Positions 16,977 through 26,017 are shown, numbered from the stretch's first letter. The stretch: 64,000 bases of DNA from an uncultured Roseovarius sp. (GCF_947489715.1 NZ_CANLER010000009.1:62001-126000); one strand, 5' to 3'. Numbers and translations are program-made. Notes: generated by a model not told the origin, from the sequence alone.

Positions 16977-18016
16977 GTGACGTTAACAACCTTCATGACA
17001 TTGGCACCTTGCTGAATGTGATTTGTCCCATGCATGCGGTGGTGGATCATACCGGCCACATCGTTCATGCTGGTGCCTCTACGCACAAGCTTTTCGCTTC
17101 CGGCGATGCGCTTGGCGCACGTTTCCTTGAGGCGTTTGAGCTGAAGCGCCCACGGGCCGCAACAACGATGAAAGACCTTCGCGCGATGGCAGGTGTAAAA
17201 CTTCATCTAAAGCTTCGCGCCGCACCCCGGACCGAGTTGAAGGGCATCCTTGTGCCGCTGGGCAAGGACACCACCTTCGGTCCCCCGGGTGGTGCCATCA
17301 TCAATCTGTCTTTCGGCATCTCGGTCTTGGATGCGGTGAACGATTTCTCGCTGACCAGCGCAGATTTTGCCGCCACCGATCTGGCAGTCGAAATGCTGTA
17401 TCTGGTCGAAGCTAAATCCGCCGCGATGGAGGCATCGCGCAAACTGAACCTGCGCCTGCAAGGCGCAAAGGTCGCAGCGGAAGAACAGGCATTTACCGAC
17501 ACCCTGACCGGGCTCAGAAACCGCCGCGCGATGGATCATGTGCTCAACCGCATGATGGAGACCGAGCAGGATTTCGCCCTGATGAACCTGGATCTCGATT
17601 ACTTCAAGGCTGTGAACGACAATATGGGTCACGCGGCCGGGGATTACGTTTTGCAACGCGTTGCGCAGATCATGGTCAATGAAACCCGCAGCGAAGATAC
17701 CATTGTCAGAACCGGTGGCGATGAATTTGTCCTGATCTTCGCCGGGTTGACCAACCGCCCAAGGGTATCGGAAATCGCCGACCGACTGATCGCCCGTCTG
17801 GAGGAGCCGATTGATTTCAACGCCCAGACCTGCCGGATTTCCGCCAGTATCGGTGCAACACTCAGCTGCGATTACAAGATGCCCGCACTTGAGCAGATGA
17901 TGGATGACGCTGATGTTGCGCTCTACGCGGCCAAGGACCGGGGGCGCGGGCAACATGTCCTCTTTGACGCGTCCTTGCGCGGCGGCGATCGTGTTGTTGC
18001 CATGCCGGGAAGGTGA
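16973..18016 (+). CDS. HNOBA-GGDEF diguanylate cyclase
   Basis: 347 residues. Residues about 10-155 form a PAS-like HNOBA (H-NOX-associated) domain: it begins ICPMHAVVDHTGHIVHAG and ends with the SLTSADFAATDLAVEMLYL helix that leads into a coiled coil. The GGDEF domain follows (about 175-335), with DTLTGLRNRR, the intact active site RTGGDEF and an inhibitory I-site R-S-E-D five residues upstream of GGDEF. It should make cyclic-di-GMP from two GTP with product inhibition. ATGA overlap with the H-NOX-like gene indicates coupling and a physical partner. No transmembrane segments. Confidence 0.9.
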   Translation: MSDVNNLHDIGTLLNVICPMHAVVDHTGHIVHAGASTHKLFASGDALGARFLEAFELKRPRAATTMKDLRAMAGVKLHLKLRAAPRTELKGILVPLGKDTTFGPPGGAIINLSFGISVLDAVNDFSLTSADFAATDLAVEMLYLVEAKSAAMEASRKLNLRLQGAKVAAEEQAFTDTLTGLRNRRAMDHVLNRMMETEQDFALMNLDLDYFKAVNDNMGHAAGDYVLQRVAQIMVNETRSEDTIVRTGGDEFVLIFAGLTNRPRVSEIADRLIARLEEPIDFNAQTCRISASIGATLSCDYKMPALEQMMDDADVALYAAKDRGRGQHVLFDASLRGGDRVVAMPGR

Positions 18017-18150
18017 TCACTTCTGGTCAGCGCCGCGTCGCAAGAAACCACACGCATGATCCACACGGAATTGTCAGCCCGCGCTCACTCGACAAGCGAG
18101 CCTATTGCGGCTAGCTCTGACAGGAAAGAAGTCGGATTTGCCAGCGTGCC

Positions 18151-18765
18151 ATGAAAATCGTCACAAGTTGCCTCCTCTTGTTGTCATTTCTCCTGATCGG
18201 AGACATCGCCACTGCGCGCGCCAATCTGCCCGCCCCCGGAACTGCACAGGAAATCGCCGCGCTGGCGCAGGAAATTCAGGCGCTGGGGCCCGAAGTTAAC
18301 GCCGAAGAAGCCATGCGTGCAGCGCGGGTCACGTATAATTATACCTACCAATTGGCGCAGGAATACCAGATCACCGACGGCCCGCTGATCCACAACACCA
18401 AGGTGAACTTGGGCAAGAAACCCCGTGGCCTCTGCTGGCATTGGGCGCAGGATATCGAGGCGCGGTTGAAGCAGGAAAACTTCAAGACGCTTGATATGCA
18501 TCGCGCCGTGGCCAATTCGTTCAACATCCGGCTAGAACACAGCACAGCGATCATCAGCCGCAAGGGTGATGATTTCCGCCAGGGCATCATACTTGATCCC
18601 TGGCGCAAGGGCGGAGAGGTGTTCTGGTCAAAAACACTGGAAGACCGGCGCTATATCTGGCTGCCCCGCGACGAGGTGATCGCAAAGAAACGCCAACTGA
18701 AAAGAAGCAGTAACCGGGGCAAGGGCAACATGCGCTCAGGCCAGCTTCAGAACGGCCACAGATAA
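18151..18765 (+). CDS. Secreted protein with putative Cys-His-Asp triad
   Basis: 204 residues. Residues 1-24 are a signal peptide (hydrophobic core SCLLLLSFLLIG, cleavage likely after ATARA). The mature part holds C95 in KPRGLCWHWAQD, H130 in RLEHSTAII and D149 in IILDPWRKGG. That order and spacing fit a papain/transglutaminase-like or NlpC/P60-like cysteine catalytic triad. The C-terminus is very basic. No named family recognised; the enzymatic role is inferred from residue pattern only. It is convergent with the carnitine operon. Confidence 0.65.
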   Translation: MKIVTSCLLLLSFLLIGDIATARANLPAPGTAQEIAALAQEIQALGPEVNAEEAMRAARVTYNYTYQLAQEYQITDGPLIHNTKVNLGKKPRGLCWHWAQDIEARLKQENFKTLDMHRAVANSFNIRLEHSTAIISRKGDDFRQGIILDPWRKGGEVFWSKTLEDRRYIWLPRDEVIAKKRQLKRSSNRGKGNMRSGQLQNGHR

Positions 18766-18767
18766 GC

Positions 18768-18797
18768 CCGGCCACTGGGTTGCACCCAGAGGGCCGG
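18768..18797. terminator. Hairpin between convergent genes
   Basis: CCGGCC-a-CTGGGT-tgc-ACCCAG-ag-GGCCGG forms a 12-bp interrupted stem with a 3-base loop. It lies three bases after the upstream plus-strand stop and 12 bases before the caiD stop. It has no clear T-run on either side, so termination is likely but not certain. Confidence 0.55.
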
Positions 18798-18808
18798 CCA
18801 AGGCCCGC

Positions 18809-19594
18809 TTATTTGCCTTTCCAGACGGGATCTCGTTTTTCGGCAAATGCGCGCGCGCCCTCCATCTGATCCTCTGACGCATAAAGCACATCGACCGTGC
18901 CGAACTGGCGCTGGGTGATGCGGTTCATGGCATCCTGAAATGTCATCGCTTCGGCCTCGCGCACGATTTCCTTGATCGCGGCGTAAACCAGCGGCGGGCC
19001 CGAGGCCAGATGATCGGCCAGCGCGCGCGCTTCTTCAAGCAATTCCGCCCCCGAATGGATGCGATTGATCATGCCCCACCGTGCGGCCTCTTCGGCGTCG
19101 ATCCACCGCCCGGTCAGCAGCATTTCCATCGCGATATGATAGGGGATGCGCTTGGGCAACTTGACTGACGCCGCATCGGCAACCGTGCCAGACCGAATTT
19201 CCGGTAGGGCAAAACTGGCATGATCCGCGGCCAGAATGATGTCGGCACTCAGCGCCAGTTCCAGCCCGCCGCCACAGCAGATGCCATTCACGGCGGCGAT
19301 GATCGGCTTGTTCATTGCACGCATTTCCTGGATGCCGCCAAACCCGCCAACGCCGTAATCCCCGTCCACCGCATCGCCATCGGCAGCAGCTTTCAGATCC
19401 CAACCGGGGCAAAAGAACTTCTCGCCCGCGCCGGTGATGATTGCCACCCGCAAGGTCGGGTCATCGCGGAATTCCTGAAACACATCCCCCATGATCCGGC
19501 TGGTTTTCAGATCAATCGCGTTGGCTTTGGGTCGGTCCAGCGTCACCTCGAAAATCGCGCCGCGCCGTTCGGTCTTGATGGGGCTGTCTGTCAT
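18809..19594 (-). CDS. caiD: Enoyl-CoA hydratase, carnitinyl-CoA dehydratase type
   Basis: 261-residue crotonase-fold protein. DRPKANAIDLKTSR, the oxyanion-hole segments GAGEKFFCPGWDLKAA and NGICCGGGLELAL, and ADHASFALPEIRSG closely follow the CaiD pattern. Predicted reaction: reversible hydration of crotonobetainyl-CoA to L-carnitinyl-CoA. It is the last gene of the seven-gene minus-strand operon and overlaps the preceding CoA-ligase gene by four bases. The context with carnitine 3-dehydrogenase supports a carnitine-forming direction. Confidence 0.82.
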   Translation of the reverse strand: MTDSPIKTERRGAIFEVTLDRPKANAIDLKTSRIMGDVFQEFRDDPTLRVAIITGAGEKFFCPGWDLKAAADGDAVDGDYGVGGFGGIQEMRAMNKPIIAAVNGICCGGGLELALSADIILAADHASFALPEIRSGTVADAASVKLPKRIPYHIAMEMLLTGRWIDAEEAARWGMINRIHSGAELLEEARALADHLASGPPLVYAAIKEIVREAEAMTFQDAMNRITQRQFGTVDVLYASEDQMEGARAFAEKRDPVWKGK

Positions 19595-21636
19595 TCGTCT
19601 TCTCCGATCCTGATCAGGGCATCCGCAGCAACCGCCCGGGTTGGCGTGCAGATAAGCGGGTTTATCTCGACCTCGTCAAGACACTTGGCATGGGCGCTGA
19701 CATAGGCCTGCACCGCCAGCACCGACGTGATGATCGCTGCGCGGCTCGCCCCGGGTTTTCCGCGATACCCAGCTAGCAGTGGGGCGATGCGCAATCGGTC
19801 GAGGGCGTTGGAAATCTCGTCTTCGGTCGTGGGCAGCAACAGCGATGTGCTGTCCTGCAAAATCTCGGTCAGGGTGCCGCCCGCCGCCAGCGTCAGGACA
19901 AAGCCATGCGCCGGATCGCGCACAACACCGATCAGCAATTCGGCAACCGTTCCGCTGATCATCTCTTCCACCAGGAAACTCTCAGCCGGCATTTTTGCTG
20001 CCGCGTCGATGACCGCCTCGGCGGTTTGCAGTCCGATGGCCACGCCGCCTGTCTCGGTCTTGTGTGCCAACCCTTCGGCTTTCAAAACCACGGGCAACGA
20101 CAGCCCGGCCACCGCGTCGGGCAGGGCCTCTCGCATGGCTGCGCGCGCGGATCTGGGCGTTTCCAGGCCAAACTCGGCCAGCGCCGCCTTGGCATCGGCT
20201 TCGTTCAGCAATCGCGGTTCTGTCACAGGACCGGGCAATAGCAATGGATCGGGGCAGGGCGCGGCGCGGCCAACAAAAGCTGCCGCCTCGATCGCCGTCA
20301 ATGTATCGTCTAGCCCATGCATCGGAATCAGACCCGCCTCGGTCATGCGGGCCGCGACATCTTCGGATAGGGCTTCGGGCAAGGTCGATACGATGGCCAG
20401 TGGCGTTCCGGCGGCCTGGCTGGCGCGCTGCCCTGCAGCGATCGTGCAGTTCCAGGCCGCAGTGTCGCACCGGTCGGAGCGCGGATAATCCGTGATCAGG
20501 CAGCCCAAAGCGATATCCGCAGACAGGGCGGCGGTGAATGTCGCGGCCATCGCTTCGGTGTCATCCCAGATAAACGTATGGTAATCCAAGGGGTTGGCCA
20601 GTGCTACCATCGGGCCAAGCGCCGCGCGCAGGCCGTCATGCTGATCCTTCGTAAGGGGGGGAAAGCTGATTTCGCGCCCCACGGCGCTATCGGCCATCAG
20701 GCTGGCTTCGCCGCCTGAGCAAGACATTGAAACGATGCGGGAGGAAGGCAACGGCCCGGCGAAATGCAATAGCTTGAGCGTTTCCAGAAGCGCCGTCAGG
20801 CTGTTGACCTGTGCAATCCCAAGCCGCGTCAGCAATGCCCGTGCGCCCGCATCACTCCCGGCCAGTGACGCGGTATGTGAAACCGCCGCAGCGCGCGCTT
20901 GCTCGGATTTTCCCGCTTTCAACGCAACCAGCGGTTTGCCCAGCCGGTGCGCCTCAGCCGCCAAAGCTTCGAATGCGCGTAAATCTCCGATGCCCTCGAT
21001 ATGCAGGCCAAGCGCGGTCACGCGCGGGTCAGCCAGCAAGCCCCGGCCAATCTGCGCCAGCCCGATCTGGGCCTGATTTCCGACGGTGACAACATAGGCC
21101 AGCGGCAGCCCACGGGCCTGCATGGTCAGGTTAATCGCCATGTTCGAACTTTGAGTCAGGATCGCCACGCCATTTTCCGTGCGTAATCCGCCATGCTGAT
21201 CCGGCCACAACAGTGCACCATCCAGATAGTTGATGAACCCGTAACAATTGGGACCAACGATGGGCATATTACCCGCCGCTTCCAGCAGGGCGGCTTGCAG
21301 GCTATCCCCATCGCCGGTTTCAGCCTGCGCCTCGCGAAAACCGCTGGCAAAGCACACCGCGCCCCCGGCACCCATCTCGCGCAGCGCTCGCACGGTCTCG
21401 ATCGTCAGGTGCCGATTGACGCCGATGAAGCTGGCATCGGGAACCCCGGGCAGGTCGGCAAGCGCGGGCAGGGCGGCGACACCGCCAACTTCGGCCCGCT
21501 TGGGATGCACTGGCCAGATTTCCCCGGCAAAGCCCATTTTCAGGCATTGCTCGACCACCGATGTGCACCACGCACCCCCGCCGATGACGGCGATGGATTT
21601 GGGGCGTAGCAACCGCGACAGATCACGCATCGCCAC
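19591..21636 (-). CDS. ADP-forming acyl-CoA synthetase
   Basis: 681 residues with the fused architecture of NDP-forming acetate-CoA ligases: CoA-binding Rossmann domain (1-130, SIAVIGGGAWCTSVVEQ), succinyl-CoA-ligase-like domains (about 150-440, with the phospho-histidine segment AVSHTASLAGSDAG), and an ATP-grasp domain (about 470-680, VVLKAEGLAHKTETGGVAIG). Within this operon the expected job is activating gamma-butyrobetaine, crotonobetaine or carnitine with CoA. CaiC, the classical betaine-CoA ligase, is AMP-forming, so this would be a non-homologous replacement. Substrate assignment is inferred from context. Confidence 0.8.
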   Translation of the reverse strand: MAMRDLSRLLRPKSIAVIGGGAWCTSVVEQCLKMGFAGEIWPVHPKRAEVGGVAALPALADLPGVPDASFIGVNRHLTIETVRALREMGAGGAVCFASGFREAQAETGDGDSLQAALLEAAGNMPIVGPNCYGFINYLDGALLWPDQHGGLRTENGVAILTQSSNMAINLTMQARGLPLAYVVTVGNQAQIGLAQIGRGLLADPRVTALGLHIEGIGDLRAFEALAAEAHRLGKPLVALKAGKSEQARAAAVSHTASLAGSDAGARALLTRLGIAQVNSLTALLETLKLLHFAGPLPSSRIVSMSCSGGEASLMADSAVGREISFPPLTKDQHDGLRAALGPMVALANPLDYHTFIWDDTEAMAATFTAALSADIALGCLITDYPRSDRCDTAAWNCTIAAGQRASQAAGTPLAIVSTLPEALSEDVAARMTEAGLIPMHGLDDTLTAIEAAAFVGRAAPCPDPLLLPGPVTEPRLLNEADAKAALAEFGLETPRSARAAMREALPDAVAGLSLPVVLKAEGLAHKTETGGVAIGLQTAEAVIDAAAKMPAESFLVEEMISGTVAELLIGVVRDPAHGFVLTLAAGGTLTEILQDSTSLLLPTTEDEISNALDRLRIAPLLAGYRGKPGASRAAIITSVLAVQAYVSAHAKCLDEVEINPLICTPTRAVAADALIRIGEDE

Positions 21637-21687
21637 CTCCGGAGAATTGTCGACCCCCTATCGCCATAGTCCTGCAAACCAGCCGGG

Positions 21688-22590
21688 TCATCGTTCCGTC
21701 CTGCAATGCGCGGAAAGGAAGGCGGCGATTTCTCGCAGAGATGCAGCGCTTTCCGGAATGCCCTCATAATATTCAAAGACATGCCACATTCCGTCCCACA
21801 GCCGCAGGTCCACCTCGGCGCCCGCCTCTCGCATGGCGCGCGCAAGTCGTGCGCAGGGGCCGGCAAACCTGTCCCGTGTTCCGGTCGTGATCAGGCAGGG
21901 CGGCCAATCGGGACCGAAATTGCCGTAAAGTGGCGACAGTCGGTCATCAAAGGGGTCGGTCTCGGGCGCATATATGCCGGGCATCGTCGCAACCAATGGC
22001 GGATAAAGCGTCGGATCATCGGCTGCATCATCGGGGTCGAAGGCCGGCGACATATCTGCGGCGGGCGACAACAGGGCAAGTGCTGCGATCCCGGCACCGT
22101 CGTCCACAAGCTGTCGGGCCACTGATAGCGCGAAATTACCGCCCGCAGATTCGCCGACAACTGCCCTTGGTTGAACATGTCGCGCCACTTTCAGCACATC
22201 GTTCAACCCCGCGGGAAAGGGGGCTTCCGGGGCCAGCGCATAGGCGGGTGAGATTACCTGCATGTCGCTTTGTCCGGCAAGCGTTGCGCTGATCACCAGA
22301 TCCTCCAGTGGGCCGCCCATGATGAACGAACCGCCAAAGAGATAGAGCACCTGATCGTCGCCGCACCGCTTTTCGGGCGTGATCAGCAGCGACGGAACCC
22401 CGGCAATGTCCTGCCAGCCGAGCGTTACACCATGTTGTTCCGCCAGACGTGGCGCACGCTTTTCGGCCTCTGCCCGGTCAGAAGCACGCATCGCAGGCAG
22501 CTCTTCGGCATTGAAATCCCACGTAATGCGGTTCGCGGGATCGGCCAGAAAGGCCCGCGCCTTGTCGCTTGGGGCAAATCGTGCGGCCAT
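21688..22590 (-). CDS. Alpha/beta hydrolase, HSL-like esterase
   Basis: 300 residues. The oxyanion-hole motif, normally H-G-G-G, reads LYLFGGSFIMGG here. The nucleophile elbow is VVGESAGGNFAL, and the acid and histidine lie in TTGTRDRF and DGMWHVFEYY. It resembles hormone-sensitive-lipase family carboxylesterases. It lies three bases after the acyl-CoA dehydrogenase in the carnitine operon. A role releasing carnitine or choline-type alcohols from esters, or hydrolysing a CoA thioester, is possible but not shown. Confidence 0.78.
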   Translation of the reverse strand: MAARFAPSDKARAFLADPANRITWDFNAEELPAMRASDRAEAEKRAPRLAEQHGVTLGWQDIAGVPSLLITPEKRCGDDQVLYLFGGSFIMGGPLEDLVISATLAGQSDMQVISPAYALAPEAPFPAGLNDVLKVARHVQPRAVVGESAGGNFALSVARQLVDDGAGIAALALLSPAADMSPAFDPDDAADDPTLYPPLVATMPGIYAPETDPFDDRLSPLYGNFGPDWPPCLITTGTRDRFAGPCARLARAMREAGAEVDLRLWDGMWHVFEYYEGIPESAASLREIAAFLSAHCRTER

Positions 22591-22593
22591 GTC

Positions 22594-23754
22594 TCAGGCA
22601 CCCAAGGGCCGTAACAGCTCGCGGCTGATGATGTGACGCTGGATTTCGCTGGTGCCGTCCCAGATCCGTTCGACCCGCGCATCGCGCCAGAAACGTTCGA
22701 TCGGAAAATCGTCCATCAGCCCCATACCGCCATAGATCTGCAAGGTCGCATCCGTGACCCGCGCCAGCATTTCGGACGCATAAACCTTGGCCGAGGCGAT
22801 CTCGCGGTTCGCCGGCAATCCCTGGTCCAGCCGCCAGGCGGCCGAAAGCGTCAGCCAGTCGGCGGCGTCAATTTCGGTGATCATGTCCGCGATCTGAAAA
22901 CTCACGCCCTGGAACTTGCCAATGGCCTGGCCGAACTGTTCGCGCTCAGCGGCATAGCTTAGCGCCATGTCGAAACAGCGCCGCGCGCGCCCGACGGACA
23001 TGGTGGCAACCGTGATCCGCGTGGCATAAAGCCATTCGTTCATCACCGCGAACCCGCCATCAACCTCACCCAGAACCTGTGCATCGGGCAGGCGGCAATC
23101 GTCGAATTCAAGGATGCAATTCTTGTAACCGCGATGACTGACAGAGTTGTACCCGTCCCGAATGGTAAAGCCCGGCGTGCCGCGATCAACAAGGAAAGTG
23201 GTGATGCGTTTTTTCGGACCACGCGGTGTGTCATCTTCACCGGTTGCCACGAAAACGATAATGAAATCAGCATGATTCGCGCCAGAGATAAAGTGCTTGG
23301 TGCCGTTCAGCACCCAATCACCGCCATCGCGCCGGGCCGAGCATTTCATTCCCCGTACGTCCGACCCGGCCCCCGGTTCCGTCATGGCCAGCGCGTCCAT
23401 CCGTTCACCGCGCACGGCAGGCAGCAGGTAGCGTTCACGCTGTTCACCCTGACAGGCCATCAGGATATTCTGCGGGCGGCCAAAGAAATGGTTGAGCGCC
23501 ATGCAGCCCCGCCCCAACTCGCGCTCGACCAGTGCGAATTCCATATGATTCAGCCCCGCGCCACCCACCTCTTCGGGAAAGTTGCAGGCATAGAACCCCA
23601 GATCAATCGTCTTCTGCTTGATGCGCTCGGCGACATCTTCGGGGACGATGCCGGTGCGCTCCACCTCGGCCTCATGCGGATAAATCTCGTTCTCGACAAA
23701 GCTGCGCACGGTCGAGACGATCATGTCCTGCTCTTCGGTCAATCCAAACTGCAT
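22594..23754 (-). CDS. Acyl-CoA dehydrogenase (CaiA/gamma-butyrobetainyl-CoA type)
   Basis: 386 residues from ATG 23754, set by a strong AAGGAGG site; an in-frame ATG at 23847 lies inside the upstream gene. FAD and substrate signatures are MTEPGAGSDVRGMK, ISGANHADF, and the C-terminal IYGGMGLMDDFPIERFWRDA with RIWDGTSEIQR. It should oxidise an acyl-CoA to the 2-enoyl-CoA with electrons passed to ETF. In this operon the likely substrate is gamma-butyrobetainyl-CoA, giving crotonobetainyl-CoA for the CaiD-like hydratase. Substrate is by context. Confidence 0.85.
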   Translation of the reverse strand: MQFGLTEEQDMIVSTVRSFVENEIYPHEAEVERTGIVPEDVAERIKQKTIDLGFYACNFPEEVGGAGLNHMEFALVERELGRGCMALNHFFGRPQNILMACQGEQRERYLLPAVRGERMDALAMTEPGAGSDVRGMKCSARRDGGDWVLNGTKHFISGANHADFIIVFVATGEDDTPRGPKKRITTFLVDRGTPGFTIRDGYNSVSHRGYKNCILEFDDCRLPDAQVLGEVDGGFAVMNEWLYATRITVATMSVGRARRCFDMALSYAAEREQFGQAIGKFQGVSFQIADMITEIDAADWLTLSAAWRLDQGLPANREIASAKVYASEMLARVTDATLQIYGGMGLMDDFPIERFWRDARVERIWDGTSEIQRHIISRELLRPLGA

Positions 23755-23755
23755 C

Positions 23756-25165
23756 TCAATCCTCCTTGTGGAGCGCGGCCAGCGCCTCGACTTTTTCGCG
23801 TACGTGATCTGCCGGATCGCAGGTGCGCCGGGTTTCCAGGCTGACATGCAGCATGAACTGGTCGCAGGTCGCCATCAATTCACCGTCGCTTGCGCGCTTC
23901 ATCTCGTGGAAACAGCGCAGTTTCTTGCCCTTGCCTTCGGTGATGCGGGTATGCACCTCGATCTCTTCGCCGGCATGGGTTTCAGCCAGATATTTTACCG
24001 TGGTTTCAACGGTAAAATAGCTCAGCCCGCCCGCGATATAGTCATCATCGGCGCCCACATGGGCCATGATTTCCTCAGCCGCGTCCGAGAAGAGTTGCCC
24101 ATACCGCCCCTCGTTCATGTGCCCGTTCACGTCGGTCCAGTCCACGGGGACAGTGCGGCGCATCGAAACAATCGGGTTGGCATCGTCCAGCACTGGACGC
24201 AGCGATTTCTGATGGTCCTTGATCAGGCGTCCCGCCGCATTACCCTGTTGCTTAAGCGCCCGCATCATCGCGATCAGGTTGTTGTCACGCTTGCGCTCCA
24301 ACTCCCGAATGCTCAGATGTCCGGATTGATCATCCGATTGCCCGGCGATCAGATCGACAAGCTCATCTGTGAATTCCGGCACATCCATCAGCTTGGTCCA
24401 GGGCCATTTCAGCGCGGGGCCGAACTGCGCCATGAAATGCTTCATGCCCGCTTCGCCCCCCGCCACGCGATAGGTTTCGAACAAACCCATCTGCGCCCAA
24501 CGGATGCCAAACCCATAGCGGATCGCATTGTCGATCTCTTCGGTGGTGGCAATCCCATCCTTGACCAGCCACAGTGCCTCACGCCAGACCGCCTCCAGAA
24601 AACGGTCGGCGATATGGGCGTCGATCTCTTTGCGGACAAGCAGCGGATAGAGGCCAAGACCTGAAAGAATCTCTTGTGTTTTTTCAATGGCTTCCGGCGT
24701 GTTCTTATCAGTTGGCACAACTTCGATCAGCGGCAGCAGATAGACCGGGTTGAAAGGGTGCGTTACCAGGATCTGTTCGGGTCGCGCAGCGTCGTCCTGC
24801 AACTCAGAAGGTTTGAATCCCGAGGTTGATGATCCAATTACAGCATCAGATAAGCTATGCGTCTGAACCTCTTGAAATACCTTATGTTTTATCTCAAGGC
24901 GCTCTGGCACGCTTTCCTGTATCCACGCCGCCCCTGCAACCGCCTCTGCGATCGTGTCGTGAAAGCTCAACATGCCCTCAGCCGGCAGCGCGTAGTCGTA
25001 AAGCATTGGCAGCGCGTGGCGCGCATTGGCCAGCACCTCACCAATCTTGCGTTTAGCTTCGGGATCGGGGTCAAAGACACGCACGTTCCATCCGTTCAGC
25101 AGGAATCGCGCGGCCCATCCGCCGCCAATCACACCACCGCCGATTATTGCCGCTGTATTGGTCAT
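23756..25165 (-). CDS. lcdH: Carnitine 3-dehydrogenase fused to thioesterase
   Basis: 469 residues. Residues 1-315 are a 3-hydroxyacyl-CoA-dehydrogenase-fold L-carnitine dehydrogenase: NAD-binding AAIIGGGVIGGGWAARF, GSSTSGFKPSEL, THPFNPVYLLPLIEVVP. From about residue 330 a hotdog-fold thioesterase follows, with VDWTDVNGHMNEGRYGQLF. The first domain oxidises L-carnitine to 3-dehydrocarnitine; the second would hydrolyse betainyl-CoA produced by the BKACE enzyme, releasing glycine betaine. This fusion is known for proteobacterial carnitine dehydrogenases and here puts the first and last reactions on one chain. Its start shares one base with the upstream SDR stop. Confidence 0.92.
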   Translation of the reverse strand: MTNTAAIIGGGVIGGGWAARFLLNGWNVRVFDPDPEAKRKIGEVLANARHALPMLYDYALPAEGMLSFHDTIAEAVAGAAWIQESVPERLEIKHKVFQEVQTHSLSDAVIGSSTSGFKPSELQDDAARPEQILVTHPFNPVYLLPLIEVVPTDKNTPEAIEKTQEILSGLGLYPLLVRKEIDAHIADRFLEAVWREALWLVKDGIATTEEIDNAIRYGFGIRWAQMGLFETYRVAGGEAGMKHFMAQFGPALKWPWTKLMDVPEFTDELVDLIAGQSDDQSGHLSIRELERKRDNNLIAMMRALKQQGNAAGRLIKDHQKSLRPVLDDANPIVSMRRTVPVDWTDVNGHMNEGRYGQLFSDAAEEIMAHVGADDDYIAGGLSYFTVETTVKYLAETHAGEEIEVHTRITEGKGKKLRCFHEMKRASDGELMATCDQFMLHVSLETRRTCDPADHVREKVEALAALHKED

Positions 25166-25944
25166 CAGTTGATGCTCTCCGTATGTCCGTCCACGGCCAG
25201 AATCTGACCGCTAATTTTGCCCGCAGCGGGGGAGGCCAGAAACAGCGCGATATCCGCCAGATCGTCGACGCTCACCCAGCTTTTGAGCGAGGTACAATCC
25301 ACATATGAGGCGCGCAACTCTTCTACCGGTGTGCCCGTGGCCGCCGACTCGTTTGCCAGCACGCGCTCCATCCGGTCACCCTCGACCGCGCCGGGGCAGA
25401 TGCAGTTTACCCGCACGCCTGCGGGGCCCAGTTCCATCGCCAGCGTTTTGGTCAGGCCGACGATGCCCCATTTTGCGGCGGCATAGGGTGAGCGCAACGG
25501 GTAGCCAAACATCCCCGCGGTTGAGGAAGTGAGGATGATCAGCCCCGAACCCTGCGTCCGCATGACCCGCGCGGCCCAGCGACAGGTCAGGAAGGCGCCG
25601 AAAAGGTTCACCGCCACGCAATCGCGCCAGGCCCCGTATTCCAGATCCTCGATCCGGCCTGCGGGTCCGCCGACGCCTGCGTTGGCGCAGACCACATCGA
25701 CTCCGCCCCAGGCGTCCTCGACCTGACCCAGAAACGCATTCATCTGCGTTTCGTCGGTCACGTCTGCCTGGCGGGCGATGAAACCGGGGAATTCGGCCTG
25801 AACCTGCGCCACGGCGTCCGCATCCGCATCACAGATGGCCACGCAGTCACCCCGTTCAGCAAAGCGCCGTGCCAATCCCAACCCGATGCCCGAGGCCCCG
25901 GCGGTGATCAGAACCCGTTGCGCGCTCATCCCGGCGCCGCGCAT
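25165..25944 (-). CDS. SDR-family oxidoreductase
   Basis: 259 residues, classical short-chain dehydrogenase: cofactor loop TAGASGIGLGLARRF, CANAGVGG (the NAG motif), catalytic serine in LTSSTAGMFG, and Y-x-x-x-K as YAAAKWG. The C-terminus ends with a typical GQILAVDGH strand. An aspartate in AICDADADA favours NAD. It sits between the BKACE and carnitine dehydrogenase genes, separated from the former by the 11-bp repeat array. It may reduce or oxidise a hydroxy intermediate, but its step in the pathway is not evident. Confidence 0.85.
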   Translation of the reverse strand: MRGAGMSAQRVLITAGASGIGLGLARRFAERGDCVAICDADADAVAQVQAEFPGFIARQADVTDETQMNAFLGQVEDAWGGVDVVCANAGVGGPAGRIEDLEYGAWRDCVAVNLFGAFLTCRWAARVMRTQGSGLIILTSSTAGMFGYPLRSPYAAAKWGIVGLTKTLAMELGPAGVRVNCICPGAVEGDRMERVLANESAATGTPVEELRASYVDCTSLKSWVSVDDLADIALFLASPAAGKISGQILAVDGHTESIN

Positions 25945-25958
25945 AAGGCTGTGGAATT

Positions 25959-25999
25959 ACCGACGTAATACCGACGTAATACCGACGTTATACCGACGT
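25959..25999. repeat. Four-unit 11-bp tandem repeat, array 1
   Basis: ACCGACGT occurs at 25959, 25970, 25981 and 25992, exactly 11 bases apart, with AT-rich spacers TAAT/TTAT. It fills most of the 73-bp gap between the BKACE and SDR genes. Read along the operon (minus strand) the unit is ACGTCGGTATT. The same array occurs at 45825-45865. Confidence 0.9.
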
Positions 26000-26017
26000 G
26001 CCGATTTGGGGTGTTTT

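Noticed and set aside
25959-25999. 11-bp repeats considered as CRISPR
   Set aside because: Units are too short and spacers too uniform; no cas genes nearby.
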